Of a DNA stretch of 64,000 nucleotides, positions 25,329 to 41,645 are shown piece after piece. The notes beneath the pieces were generated by a model. That model was not told the origin of the DNA. It did not search any database and saw nothing but the letters and a program-made list of their open reading frames with translations. This stretch comes from an uncultured Myxococcales bacterium (GTDB lineage Bacteria; Myxococcota; Myxococcia; Myxococcales; Myxococcaceae): the NCBI GenBank assembly GCA_937980205.1, contig CALJKW010000033.1:1-64000 (forward strand), in the 5' to 3' direction. Position numbers and translations under genes: made by a program. How positions within the stretch are numbered: position 1 is the stretch's first letter; every line of letters begins with the position of its first letter.

Positions 25329-25712
25329 TCAGACCGGCGAGCCGGGCTCTTCAGGCGCCGCGCGGAACGCCTTCAACCACTGCCCGCTGACGACGAAGCG
25401 GGGGAAGTTGAAGAACTGCTCGACGAAGATTCGGCTGACGGCGTCGAGCGGGCCGTCGAAGGGGATCGCCGGGTTCTTCTCGGCGGCGTGGCCGACGGCC
25501 TGGGCCATGAACGCGATCATCATCGAGCCCAGGCCGAACGACGCGAAGAACCACTCCGCGTGGAGCAGCGCCCAGACCACGTTCAGCGTCGCGAGGATGA
25601 ACGCCGGCACCGCGATGATGTGGATGAGGAGGTTCAGTCGGCTGCCGTGGAAGTCCCGGTAGCCCTTCCACTGCCACTCAACGAGATCAGGCCGCATGTC
25701 GGGCCGCTTCAT
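25329..25712 (-). CDS. Mpo1-like (DUF962) membrane protein
   Basis: 127 aa. The pattern FHGSRLNLLIHIIAVPAFI, then two hydrophobic segments, and QAVGHAAEKNPAIPFDGPL matches the DUF962/Mpo1 family (H-x4-N-x3-H and GH...E...PA). Yeast Mpo1 is an Fe-dependent dioxygenase of 2-hydroxy fatty acid alpha-oxidation that uses these conserved histidines. The bacterial role is unknown; lipid modification is a reasonable guess. Start at 25712. Confidence 0.75.
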   Translation of the reverse strand: MKRPDMRPDLVEWQWKGYRDFHGSRLNLLIHIIAVPAFILATLNVVWALLHAEWFFASFGLGSMMIAFMAQAVGHAAEKNPAIPFDGPLDAVSRIFVEQFFNFPRFVVSGQWLKAFRAAPEEPGSPV

Positions 25713-25810
25713 AGCAGCGCAGTGCGCAATCCGCTGCTCAAGCCTCGGCGCCCACCGGCTCAAGCCTCGCGGCTGTGACGAGAGGCACACGCCGTGAAGC
25801 GCAGCGCGTC

Positions 25811-27112
25811 ATGCTCCTACTCCTGGTGACCCTGGCGCTGAGCCAGTCGGCGGAGCCGTCCGCCGATCCCATCGATGACGAGAACCTCCGCAAGGCCGAG
25901 CAGATCGCGCGCGAGCTGTTGACGCGCAAGAGACGTCCCGCGTCCGACATCGCCGTCGAGCAACCCGAAGGCGACCGGCCCCACCTGCAGTTCAACAAAG
26001 AGGTGTGGTGCGTCGAGCTCAAGCCCTCGGAGCGCGTGAAGTCGGGCAAGTACCGGGTCCAGTGCGACGAGCCGTCCCAGACGTGCTTCGCGGCGCCCGA
26101 CCGCGTGCTGCGCGACGGCGTCGAGACCGAAGAAGAGCTGCAGCGCACGTCGCTCTGCTCGCACCTCTCGGCAGCGGACCTCGAGCGGCACGCCGGCGCG
26201 TACCGGTTCGTCGAGGCGGTCGCCGAAGCGCCCGACGGCTGGTTCCGCGACGAGCAGGGGCGAATCATCCAGGTGAACTTCGACCTTCACCGCCGCGTGT
26301 ACTTCGGAGGGGCGTACGCGCCGCTGTTCCGCCCCGGGCCGGCGAGCGACTTCTCGCAGGCGGGCGGCGCGCTCGCGCGTGGCCGCGCGGACTTCGGCAT
26401 CGAGATCGAGCTCGCCGACGAGCAGCGCCGCGACCTGCATCGGCTACACATCCTCGAGGGCTCGGCCTGGCTGGGAGGAAACGAGACGCGCATCCTCGCC
26501 ACCGCGGTGCGGTACGACTGGAGCTCGCGGAGACTCTCTCCTCCCCTGTGGCTGACGACGTTCGTGGGCCGGCCGCGCCGAATCGATCTCGACCTCAACC
26601 TGAGCGGCTGGTTCGAGACGCTGCGCTTCGAGCTGATCTCCGACAAGAGCTACCTCACGCTCGCGACCGCGAACGCGGCGATCGATCTCTGGCACTCGAA
26701 GGATCTGCAGTCGTACCTGCGCGTGCGGCTGGGCCCGGCGGGCGAGCTCGACCTGCAGACGCGCAGCGTCGGCTTCCGGCCCGAGGTCGCCATCGAGGGA
26801 GACTTCACGCTCGACCCCGACGGCTTTCACCACCTCACCGGCGCCGTCATCGGAGAGAAGCTGTTCTTCGAGCAGCCGATTCCGGGGCGGCGCGTGAACC
26901 CGCAGCGCCTGCGCGCGCGGCTCGGCTACGAGCTGATCCTGCTGGCGATCAACGACTACCCGCTGACGCTCGTCGTCGATGCGCGCGCGATGTGGCGCGA
27001 CGATCTGCCGAACGTGGCGCCGGGCTGGGACTTCGGCCTCGACGCCGGCCTGCGCTTCAGCTTCTGGGCCCCGCAGCGGCGCACCGCGGTTCCGGTGCTG
27101 CGGCGGGGGTGA
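25811..27112 (+). CDS. Exported protein, probable outer-membrane component
   Basis: 433 aa from the ATG at 25811, which opens the signal MLLLLVTLALSQSAEP. A short charged helical and Cys-containing part (residues about 15-130; KYRVQCDEPSQTCF, TSLCSHLS) precedes a long beta-rich part with alternating hydrophobics (RRIDLDLNLSGWFETLRFELI, LLAINDYPLTLVVDARAMW) ending in WDFGLDAGLRFSFWAPQ. This looks like an outer-membrane beta-barrel with a periplasmic head. The family is not recognised. The next gene starts 1 base after its stop. Confidence 0.65.
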   Translation: MLLLLVTLALSQSAEPSADPIDDENLRKAEQIARELLTRKRRPASDIAVEQPEGDRPHLQFNKEVWCVELKPSERVKSGKYRVQCDEPSQTCFAAPDRVLRDGVETEEELQRTSLCSHLSAADLERHAGAYRFVEAVAEAPDGWFRDEQGRIIQVNFDLHRRVYFGGAYAPLFRPGPASDFSQAGGALARGRADFGIEIELADEQRRDLHRLHILEGSAWLGGNETRILATAVRYDWSSRRLSPPLWLTTFVGRPRRIDLDLNLSGWFETLRFELISDKSYLTLATANAAIDLWHSKDLQSYLRVRLGPAGELDLQTRSVGFRPEVAIEGDFTLDPDGFHHLTGAVIGEKLFFEQPIPGRRVNPQRLRARLGYELILLAINDYPLTLVVDARAMWRDDLPNVAPGWDFGLDAGLRFSFWAPQRRTAVPVLRRG

Positions 27113-27113
27113 G

Positions 27114-27977
27114 GTGATCGCGCTCGTCATCGCCGCGCTCGTCGCGCAGTCGGGCGACCCGTGCTGGGACGAGGAGGGCGGCCGGCGCTTCCGGACCTGC
27201 TTCGACCCCGGCCGCGGGCTCGAGCTCTACGCCGGCGGCGGCGCGCGCGCGCTGAACGGAGGGCTGGATCTGGGCCTCTCCGTCCGCATCCGCGGAGACC
27301 GCGACAGCCGCAGCAAGGCCGGCACCTCGTGGCTGCACGCGCACCGCGCGGCCATCGTCGGAGCGCGCTGGTCTTTCGAGCAGCGCAACCTCACGCTGAT
27401 GGCCTACGAGGGCATCGCGCGCCGCCACGTCGACGACGGCTCGCTGGTGCTGCCGACGAACCCGCCGATCCGCCTGCCCTTCCCGCTCGACGTCGGGCTC
27501 TACGCGGCGGTCGCGCGCTACGAGCGGCGCGTCGAAGAGGGCTACGCCTGGCGGCTCGACACCGTGCGCGTGGGGATGATGTTCGACCCGCTGCGCTCGG
27601 CGTCGGGCCGGTTTCATCTCGGCATCGGGCCGTCGCTCGCGCACTCGATGCGCTTCGACGGCACGCAGCTGCGCCACGAGCTGACGCCGCTGACCGCGGT
27701 GCAGGTGTTCGTCAACCTCGAGAGCGAAAACGGGCTGTGGGTCTTCCGCGCGGCCGGCCACGCCGGGTGGACGTTCGACGCGGCCGCGTTCCAGTCGGGC
27801 GCCGTGTTCCGCACGCGCGGAGAGCTCACGCTCGAGCGCGTGCTGGTCGCGGTCAACGATCAGCCGATCTCGGTGCAGCTGCGCGCGGCAGGCGCGTTCA
27901 TGGACGCGGGGGCGCTGCAGCAGAACGAGTGGAGCGTGGGCGGTGCGCTCAAGATGCAGCTGTTCGCGCACCGGTGA
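27114..27977 (+). CDS. Putative outer-membrane beta-barrel protein
   Basis: 287 aa, GTG start one base after the previous stop, with a short signal (VIALVIAALVAQSG). The body is made of amphipathic beta hairpins (LELYAGGGARALNGGLDLGLSVRIRG, WRLDTVRVGMMFDPLRS, FHLGIGPSLAHSMRF, GGALKMQLFAHR), typical of a small barrel. Probably made together with the upstream exported protein. No specific family was recognised. Confidence 0.6.
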   Translation: MIALVIAALVAQSGDPCWDEEGGRRFRTCFDPGRGLELYAGGGARALNGGLDLGLSVRIRGDRDSRSKAGTSWLHAHRAAIVGARWSFEQRNLTLMAYEGIARRHVDDGSLVLPTNPPIRLPFPLDVGLYAAVARYERRVEEGYAWRLDTVRVGMMFDPLRSASGRFHLGIGPSLAHSMRFDGTQLRHELTPLTAVQVFVNLESENGLWVFRAAGHAGWTFDAAAFQSGAVFRTRGELTLERVLVAVNDQPISVQLRAAGAFMDAGALQQNEWSVGGALKMQLFAHR

Positions 27978-27989
27978 CGGGCCCGCGAC

Positions 27990-28084
27990 GACGTGCCGGC
28001 GCCCGAGCTGGTCGACGACGACGAACTCGACGCGCCGGTTCGCGCCGCGGCCCTCGGCCGAGTCATTCGACGCGATCGGCGGCG
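27990..28084 (-). pseudogene. Remnant of an OmpA C-terminal domain
   Basis: Directly beyond the stop of the giant minus-strand gene, a shifted frame reads PPIASNDSAEGRGANRRVEF. This is the last conserved segment of an OmpA peptidoglycan-binding domain (GxGxxxPIAxNxTxEGRxxNRRVEF). The preceding part of the domain (strand, TDxxG, LSxxRA) is not present in any frame. The frame then runs on without a stop into the antisense of the neighbouring gene. Inference: an internal deletion fused the Pro-rich linker to the very end of the domain, out of frame. Confidence 0.65.
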
Positions 28085-31000
28085 ACGACCGGCTCGGGCG
28101 CGGGCTCCTCGATCGCGACGGGCGCCGCGGCTGGCGCAGGCTCGGGCGCCGCAGGAGGCGGCGCAACCTGCGCAGGCACCACCACGCCAGGCCGCGACTC
28201 GGCGTCGTCGCTCGGCACCCAGCCCAGCGACGCCACGACGCGGAACCGCGGAGTCCCGTAACCCGGCGACAGCCCCGGCCCGGCGCCGAGCGTGAGCGCG
28301 AGCCCCTTGATGGGCATCCACCGCACCGCGACGATCGCCTCGAGCGGGGCCTGCACCGCGCCCGCGCCGGCGAACCCGAGCTCACCACCGACGCTGGCCA
28401 TCGCCGACACGTCGTACTTCGGCACGAGATCGATCTTCCCCGCGACGGCCCAGGTGAACGCGCTGCCGACGGTGAGGTTGAGCAGCTGCTGCTGCTGGCG
28501 AATCGCGACGCCGAGATCGAGCAGCACCGCGGAGCGGCGCGGGCCGTTCCACTGGCCGATCACCGTCGGGGTCGCCGTCGGGCCCGCGTAGCCGGCGTAC
28601 GCCGCCCCGCCGGCGGTCGGCAGCGTCACCGGCAGCGACGCCGCGAACGAGAACGGCCCGACGTCGAGAAGCCGCACCTTCGCCTGCACGCGGAGGTCGG
28701 CGAGGGCGACCTGGCTCCCGCCGGCGGACAGACCGGGATCGACGACTCCGGCGCCGACGGCCTGCGTGATGACGACGGGGACCGCGAGCCCGACCTCGAC
28801 GCGGTTGAACAAGCCGATGGCGCCGCTGACGGTCATCGTCGTCTGGCTCGCGGCGAGCGTCTGGCGCACGCCCTCGTCGGTGACGGTCACCGCGCGCAGC
28901 GGCACGTCCGCGTAGCTCGCGTAGACGAGGATCTGCGGCATCAGGTGCGGAGAGACCGCGGCCGACTGCACGCCGAGCACGTCGCCCGCTCCGGCTTGCG
29001 GCTGGAACCGCTCGAGCAGGAACGTGCGACTGACGTCCTGTGCCTGCGCGGCGGTCGCGCTGACGAGCACCGCCGCGGCGACGCCCACCGCACGCCGGCG
29101 GCGCAGCAGCGCGAGCACCGCGAGCGCGAGGCCGAGCACGCCGAGATCGCCTCCCGACGCCTGGCAGCCGAGCCCGACGCCGCCCTGCACGCGCCACTGG
29201 CTCTTGTCACCCTTCGCGAGGCACTGTCCGCCGGCGCAGAAGCCGTCGGCGCCGCACTCGGCGTCGCTCGAGCAGTTGGTCCGGCACGCCGTGTCGCCGC
29301 ACGCGTACGTGCCGCAGAGCGCGGTGACGGGCTGCGCGCAGCGGCCCGCTCCGTTGCAGGCGCTGGCCTGCGTCTCGCGGCCGCTCGAGCACGAGGCCGC
29401 CACGCACTGCACCTCGCCGCCCGCGTAGGTGCACGCATCGCGGCGCACTCCGTCGCAGGCTCCGCCGCACATCGTGCCGTCGCTCGCGCAGTCCTGCCGC
29501 GCGCCGTGCGGAGCTCCGCTGACCGCCGTGCAGGTGCCGACGCTGCCCGCCACGTCGCACGCCTCACACTGGCCGTCGCACGCGGTGTTGCAGCACACGC
29601 CGTCGACGCAGCTGCCGCTGCCGCACTGGTTGCTCGCGGAGCACGACGCCGCGGGAGGCCGCTTCGCCACGCAGACTCCGGCAGAGCACCAGTTGCCCGC
29701 CGCGCAGTCTGCGTCGGCGGAGCACCCGCCGTTGCAGGCGGAGGCGCCGCACGCGAACGCGCCGCACGCCTGCTCCTGCTTCGCCGGGCAGTGGCCGGCG
29801 CTGCACGTCGCCGCCATCACCGCGACGCCGCCGGAGCACGAGGCCGCCCGGCACTCCGCCTGGGGGTACGCGCACGCCGTCACGTCTTCACCGTTGCACT
29901 GGCCGCCGCACGCGGTGCCGTCGCTCTCGCAGGCAGACCGCGAGCCGTGCGGCGCTCCGACGACCGGGGAGCACGTGCCGACCTTGCCCGCGACGTCGCA
30001 CGCCTGGCACTGGCCGTTGCACGCGGCGTTGCAGCAGACGCCGTCGGTGCAGAAGCCGCTGCCGCACTGGTTGTTCGCCGCGCACGACGCGCCCGGCTCC
30101 TTCGTCGGCACGCAGATGCCCGCCGCGCACCAGTTGCCCGCCTCGCAGTCCGAGTCGGCCTGACAGTCGCCGAGGCACGCGTTTGCGCCGCAGACGAACG
30201 GAGCGCACGCCACCTGCTGCTCCGCCGGGCACATGCCCGCGCCGTTGCACGAGGCGCCGAGCGTGGCCACGCCCGCGGTGCACGACGGCGCGCGGCACTG
30301 GGTCGACGCCGTCGGGTACTCGCACGAGTCCCTCAGCGTGCCGTTGCACGTGCCGCCGCAGACGCCCTCGTCCGTCGTGCACGGAGCGCGGCCGGCGTGC
30401 GGAGCGCCCGCGACCGGCGAGCAGGTTCCGACGCTGCCCGCGACGTCGCAGGCCTCACACTGGCCGCCGCACGCCACGTCGCAGCACACCCCGTCGGTGC
30501 AGAAGCCGCTGCCGCACTGGTTGTCCGCTCCACACGCGAGGCCGGGCAGCTTCTTCGGCTCGCACACACCGCCCGAGCACCAGTTGCCCGCCGCGCAGTC
30601 CGAGTCGGCCGCGCAGTTGCCCGCGCACGCCGTCGCGCCGCAGAGGTACGGAGCGCAGCTCTCGGTCTGCACCGCCGGGCAGTGCCCCTGGCCGTCACAC
30701 GCCGCCGCGAGCGTCGCGACGCCCGTCGCGCACGAAGCCGAGCGGCAGCTCTGCGCCGCGCCGGGGTAGCTGCACGCGTTGCGCGCGGTGCCGTCGCAGG
30801 TTCCGCCGCAGACCGTGCCGTCGCTGTCGCACGACGTGCGCGAGCCGTGCGGCGCTCCGGCGACCGGAGAGCACGTGCCCTCGCTGCCCGCCACGTCGCA
30901 CGCTTCGCACTGGCCGTTGCAGGCCGCGTTGCAGCAGAAGCCGTCGGCGCAGGTGCCGCTCGCGCACTCGCCGGCCGCGGCGCAGGCGCCGCCGTTCGAC

Positions 31001-33864
31001 CTCTTGAAGCTCGCGGTGACGGTGCGGGCGCCGGTGACGTTCGTCGCGACGTAGCTGCCGTTCGTCGCCGAGACCGGCGTCGGGCCGTCGACGAGCGACA
31101 CGAGCTCGTAGCCGGGAGCCGGCGCGATGGTGCACGTCGAGCTGCCGCCATACGGCACCGGCGACGAGCAGGTCACCGAGCCGTTCGCGTCCGCCTGGCC
31201 GACGACGCCGAAGGTGTCGATGGCGAACGAGGCCGACAGCGCGTGCGCCGCGGTGACGTTCGAGAACGTGTACGAGGCGACCGCTCCGACCGAGGCGCCG
31301 TCGACGAGGACGTCGGCGATGTGGTGGTTCGCGGCGGCGGCGATGTTCACGGTGAGCGACGAGCCGTGCGCGACGTGCTGCGTCCCCTGCGGGGAGACCG
31401 AGCCGTTCGGCCCGGCCGAGGCGGTGACCGCGTAGGTGTCGATGGCGAACGTCGCCGCGATGGTGTGCGGCGCCGTCACGCTGGAGAACGTGTACGAGCT
31501 CACCGCTCCGACCGAGACGCCGTCGACGAGCACGTCGGCGACGTGGTGGTTCGCGGCCGGCGCGAGGGTGAACGTCGCCGAGGCCCCCCACGCGACCGTC
31601 TGCGAGCCGGAGATGCTGCCGTTCGCGCCCGCGGACGACGTGATGAGGAAGGTGTCGATGGCGAACGTCGCCGCGATGGTGTGCGGCGCCGTCACGTTCG
31701 AGAACGTGTACGAGCTCACCGCTCCGACCGAGACGCCGTCGACGAGCACGTCCGCGACGTGGTGATTCGCCGCCGGCGTGATGGCGAACGTCGCCGAGGC
31801 CCCCCACGCGACCGTCTGCGAGCCCGAGATGCTGCCGTTCGCGCCCGCGGACGAGGCGATGAGGAACGTGTCGAGCGCGAACGACGCGGCGATGGTGTGC
31901 GGCGCGGTGACGTTCGAGAAGGTGTACGAGGTGACGGCTCCGACGGAGACGCCGTCGACCCGCACGTCGTCGATGTGACGGCCGGTGGCCGGCGTGATGG
32001 TGAACGTCTGGCTGCCGCCCTGCACCACGGGCGTCGAGCCGGCCGGCGAGATCGACCCGCCGCTGCCGGCCGACGCCGTGATGGTGAAGCTGGGAGGAGC
32101 AAACGCCGCGGTCAGCGTCGCATCGCCCGACACCGTGAAGGTGCACGGGTTCGCGGTGCCGGCGCAGGCGCCGCTCCAACCGGAGAACGTGTGGCCGGTC
32201 GTCGCGGTCGCGGTCACGCTGACCACGGTGCCGTCGATGAACGAGGTCGACGCGCTCGAACAGCCCGCGGCGCAGTCGATCGCCGACGGGCTCGTGACGA
32301 CGCGGCCGGTGCCGGTGCCCGCCTTCGCGAACGTCACCGTCCGCAGCGTGCCGATGGCGTTCGTGTCGATGTCCTGGTTGTTCGTCGTGTCGTTGTCGGT
32401 GATGCCCGCGGGCGCGCTCACCGCGACGAGGTTCGTCATCGAGCCGCTCATCGCGCCTGCCGTGAGCGTGCCGTTCACCGAGAACGTCACGCTCGCTCCG
32501 GAGGCGAGGTTCACGGCCTGCGAGATCGAGCCGGTGCCGCTCGCCGCACCGCAGCCGGCGCCGCTGCACGTCCAGCTCGCCGAGGCGAGCTGCGCCGGCA
32601 TGTTCCACGTCACCGTGGCTCCGTTCGCAGCGGTCGGGCCCGCGTTCGTCACGACGACGGTGAAGGCGTACGCCTGGCCCCACGCGACGGCCGCGACCGT
32701 GTCGTCGAGCTGCGCGCGCAGGTCCGCGTACTGGACGTTCGCGGTGACGGCCGTCTCCACCAGCGGCCCGAGCAGCGCCGAGACGCCGTCCGCGCGCACC
32801 GAGTAGTTGCCGGCCGAGATCTTCCCGCTCGCGCCCGCGGCGATCTGAACGGTGACGGTGAACGAGCCGCTCGCGCTCGGGTTGACCGTGCCGACGTTGC
32901 AGACGACCTGGCCCGTCGTCGCGCCGACCGCCGGGGTCGTGCACGTCGCGCCCGGCGCGGAGATCGACTGGAAGCTGGTGTTCACCGGCAGGTTGAACGT
33001 CACCGTCGTGTTGTTCGCCGCCCCGGCGCCGCGGTTCTGGTAGCTGAGCGTGTACGTGATGTTGCTGCCCGCGTTCGCCGACTGCGGAGCGCTCGCCGCG
33101 ACCTGCAGGCCGGGGAGAAACGGGCCGAAGCCGTCGACGTAGACCTCGCCCCAGTGGCCCGACTGCGAGCAGCCGGCGCCGATGACCTCGAGCCGAACCG
33201 TGTCGCCGACGGCGAGCGCGACGTTGCCCGGCGCGATGTCGAACGACTGCCAGTCGGTGAAGTAGTTGGTGCCCTGGATCTGCCAGGGCACGCCCGACTG
33301 GTTCGCGAAGTTGAACGTGCCGAAGAGCGTCGCGTTCTTCGTGACGTTCGTGAGCATCACCCAGAAGTACGGCTGATCCGCCGGGCCGTGGCCGCCGCTG
33401 TTGAGCACCGGAGCCAGCGCGAAGCGCACGTGCACCTTGTCGTCGGAGGGGTCCACGTCCGCGGGCCCGACCGTGAACTGCTGCACCAGCGTGTTCACGT
33501 TGTAGCCGGTGCCGAGCTCGTTCACGACGACGGCGTTCTGGCCGTACTTCGGCACGCGCAGCGACGCGGCGGAGGTGAGGCCGGCGGGGATGATGCTCTC
33601 CGTCGGGCCGGTGACCACCTTCGTGCGGTTGGTGCCGCCCGCGAGCAGCTTGAGGTCGCTCCGCGAGGCGGGCGGGTACGTGATGCCGCGGTTCTGAAAC
33701 GTGCTCACCGTCCAGCCGGTGAGGCCCCCGTCCTCGAAGTCGCCGTTGACGAAGACGGCGTCGCGGCGCACCTCGGGTGGGGTCTGCGTCTCCGCAGGTG
33801 CGACATCGCGCTGGCAGGCGGCGACTGCGACGGCGGTGCAGAGGGCGAGGCTGAGCTTTCGCAT
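28063..33864 (-). CDS. Giant surface lipoprotein with internal MYXO-CTERM signal fused to an outer-membrane barrel
   Basis: 1933 aa from the ATG at 33864, which gives the lipoprotein signal MRKLSLALCTAVAVAAC. Order: a beta-sandwich part (about 30-250; NGDFEDGGLTGW); two DUF11-like domains (about 255-505; ITYTLSYQNRGAGAANNTTV); five InlB-B-repeat-like units of about 72 residues (about 508-945); four Cys-rich units of about 125 residues (about 955-1555; CCNAACNGQCEACDVAG). Then come a MYXO-CTERM signal (about 1560-1590; GLGCQ, hydrophobic stretch, LLRRRR), a second signal-like stretch (VGVAAAVLVSATAAQA) and a barrel-like part (about 1605-1888), ending in a Pro linker. A GTG at 29088 could start the barrel as a separate gene, but no stop separates them. 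The Cys-repeat/MYXO-CTERM plus barrel/OmpA pairing recalls TraA and TraB of Myxococcus; this is architectural analogy only. Confidence 0.75.
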   Translation of the reverse strand: MRKLSLALCTAVAVAACQRDVAPAETQTPPEVRRDAVFVNGDFEDGGLTGWTVSTFQNRGITYPPASRSDLKLLAGGTNRTKVVTGPTESIIPAGLTSAASLRVPKYGQNAVVVNELGTGYNVNTLVQQFTVGPADVDPSDDKVHVRFALAPVLNSGGHGPADQPYFWVMLTNVTKNATLFGTFNFANQSGVPWQIQGTNYFTDWQSFDIAPGNVALAVGDTVRLEVIGAGCSQSGHWGEVYVDGFGPFLPGLQVAASAPQSANAGSNITYTLSYQNRGAGAANNTTVTFNLPVNTSFQSISAPGATCTTPAVGATTGQVVCNVGTVNPSASGSFTVTVQIAAGASGKISAGNYSVRADGVSALLGPLVETAVTANVQYADLRAQLDDTVAAVAWGQAYAFTVVVTNAGPTAANGATVTWNMPAQLASASWTCSGAGCGAASGTGSISQAVNLASGASVTFSVNGTLTAGAMSGSMTNLVAVSAPAGITDNDTTNNQDIDTNAIGTLRTVTFAKAGTGTGRVVTSPSAIDCAAGCSSASTSFIDGTVVSVTATATTGHTFSGWSGACAGTANPCTFTVSGDATLTAAFAPPSFTITASAGSGGSISPAGSTPVVQGGSQTFTITPATGRHIDDVRVDGVSVGAVTSYTFSNVTAPHTIAASFALDTFLIASSAGANGSISGSQTVAWGASATFAITPAANHHVADVLVDGVSVGAVSSYTFSNVTAPHTIAATFAIDTFLITSSAGANGSISGSQTVAWGASATFTLAPAANHHVADVLVDGVSVGAVSSYTFSSVTAPHTIAATFAIDTYAVTASAGPNGSVSPQGTQHVAHGSSLTVNIAAAANHHIADVLVDGASVGAVASYTFSNVTAAHALSASFAIDTFGVVGQADANGSVTCSSPVPYGGSSTCTIAPAPGYELVSLVDGPTPVSATNGSYVATNVTGARTVTASFKRSNGGACAAAGECASGTCADGFCCNAACNGQCEACDVAGSEGTCSPVAGAPHGSRTSCDSDGTVCGGTCDGTARNACSYPGAAQSCRSASCATGVATLAAACDGQGHCPAVQTESCAPYLCGATACAGNCAADSDCAAGNWCSGGVCEPKKLPGLACGADNQCGSGFCTDGVCCDVACGGQCEACDVAGSVGTCSPVAGAPHAGRAPCTTDEGVCGGTCNGTLRDSCEYPTASTQCRAPSCTAGVATLGASCNGAGMCPAEQQVACAPFVCGANACLGDCQADSDCEAGNWCAAGICVPTKEPGASCAANNQCGSGFCTDGVCCNAACNGQCQACDVAGKVGTCSPVVGAPHGSRSACESDGTACGGQCNGEDVTACAYPQAECRAASCSGGVAVMAATCSAGHCPAKQEQACGAFACGASACNGGCSADADCAAGNWCSAGVCVAKRPPAASCSASNQCGSGSCVDGVCCNTACDGQCEACDVAGSVGTCTAVSGAPHGARQDCASDGTMCGGACDGVRRDACTYAGGEVQCVAASCSSGRETQASACNGAGRCAQPVTALCGTYACGDTACRTNCSSDAECGADGFCAGGQCLAKGDKSQWRVQGGVGLGCQASGGDLGVLGLALAVLALLRRRRAVGVAAAVLVSATAAQAQDVSRTFLLERFQPQAGAGDVLGVQSAAVSPHLMPQILVYASYADVPLRAVTVTDEGVRQTLAASQTTMTVSGAIGLFNRVEVGLAVPVVITQAVGAGVVDPGLSAGGSQVALADLRVQAKVRLLDVGPFSFAASLPVTLPTAGGAAYAGYAGPTATPTVIGQWNGPRRSAVLLDLGVAIRQQQQLLNLTVGSAFTWAVAGKIDLVPKYDVSAMASVGGELGFAGAGAVQAPLEAIVAVRWMPIKGLALTLGAGPGLSPGYGTPRFRVVASLGWVPSDDAESRPGVVVPAQVAPPPAAPEPAPAAAPVAIEEPAPEPVVAADRVE
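31220..32100 (-). repeat. 216-bp tandem coding repeats (InlB-B-like units)
   Basis: Within the giant gene, near-identical DNA recurs at a 216-base period; matching points lie at 31436, 31652 and 31868 with few substitutions. Each unit encodes about 72 residues containing ADVLVDGVSVGAVSSYTFSN and AATFAIDTF. Two further diverged units flank them. The high DNA identity points to recent duplication or gene conversion, so copy number may vary between strains. Confidence 0.8.
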
Positions 33865-33971
33865 GAATGGGGCACCCGACTTCAAGGCTCGGACCACCCA
33901 CACTTCTCCTCTGAGGGGGAGTCACCGCGACGTGGGTCGGCGCCGACACCGGGGTGAGACCGGACCGGGCC

Positions 33972-37706
<3,735 letters not shown>

Positions 37707-37740
37707 CGGGTGCGCACTCTAGAGTCTTCATGGAGCCACG

Positions 37741-38115
37741 ATGAGTGAGATCGACGAAGGCCGCCGTTCGGCCGCGAGGCGCGCGCTCGCGCTCGACGAC
37801 GCCGCGCTGATGGCCGAGTGCGTGGAGCAGTTCTTCAACGCCGGCGGCCCCGGCGGCCAGCACCAGAACAAGGCCGAGACCGCCGTGCGGCTGACGCACC
37901 CGCCGACGGGCGTGACGGTGACCGCCACCGAGCGCCGCAGCCAGGCGATGAATCGCGGCGAGGCGCTCGAGCGGCTGCGGGCCCGGCTCGCCGCGATGAC
38001 CGTCGTGCAGGCGCCGCGCGTGCCGACGAAGGTGACGAGGTCGCAGAAGCGGCGGCGGCTCGAGAACAAGAAGCGGCACGCGCAGAAGAAGAGAGATCGA
38101 AAAGGCGAGTGGTGA
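37741..38115 (+). CDS. Release-factor-like peptidyl-tRNA hydrolase (RF-1 domain)
   Basis: 124 aa with only the RF-1 catalytic domain: FNAGGPGGQHQNK carries GGQ at residues 38-40. It ends in a basic tail (SQKRRRLENKKRHAQKKRDRKGEW) like ArfB/YaeJ or RF-H-type proteins, which release peptides from stalled ribosomes and lack codon-recognition domains. The sequence VRLTHPPTGVTVTATERRSQAMNR is typical. It lies 29 bases before mfd and is probably co-transcribed. Confidence 0.85.
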   Translation: MSEIDEGRRSAARRALALDDAALMAECVEQFFNAGGPGGQHQNKAETAVRLTHPPTGVTVTATERRSQAMNRGEALERLRARLAAMTVVQAPRVPTKVTRSQKRRRLENKKRHAQKKRDRKGEW

Positions 38116-38144
38116 CGGGTGCGGAACGGCGTCGCGCGACATAC

Positions 38145-41645
<3,501 letters not shown>

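Noticed and set aside
27943..33957. 2004-codon plus-strand open frame
   Set aside because: Antisense shadow of the giant surface protein, with no recognisable domain and extreme Arg/Ala/Val content.
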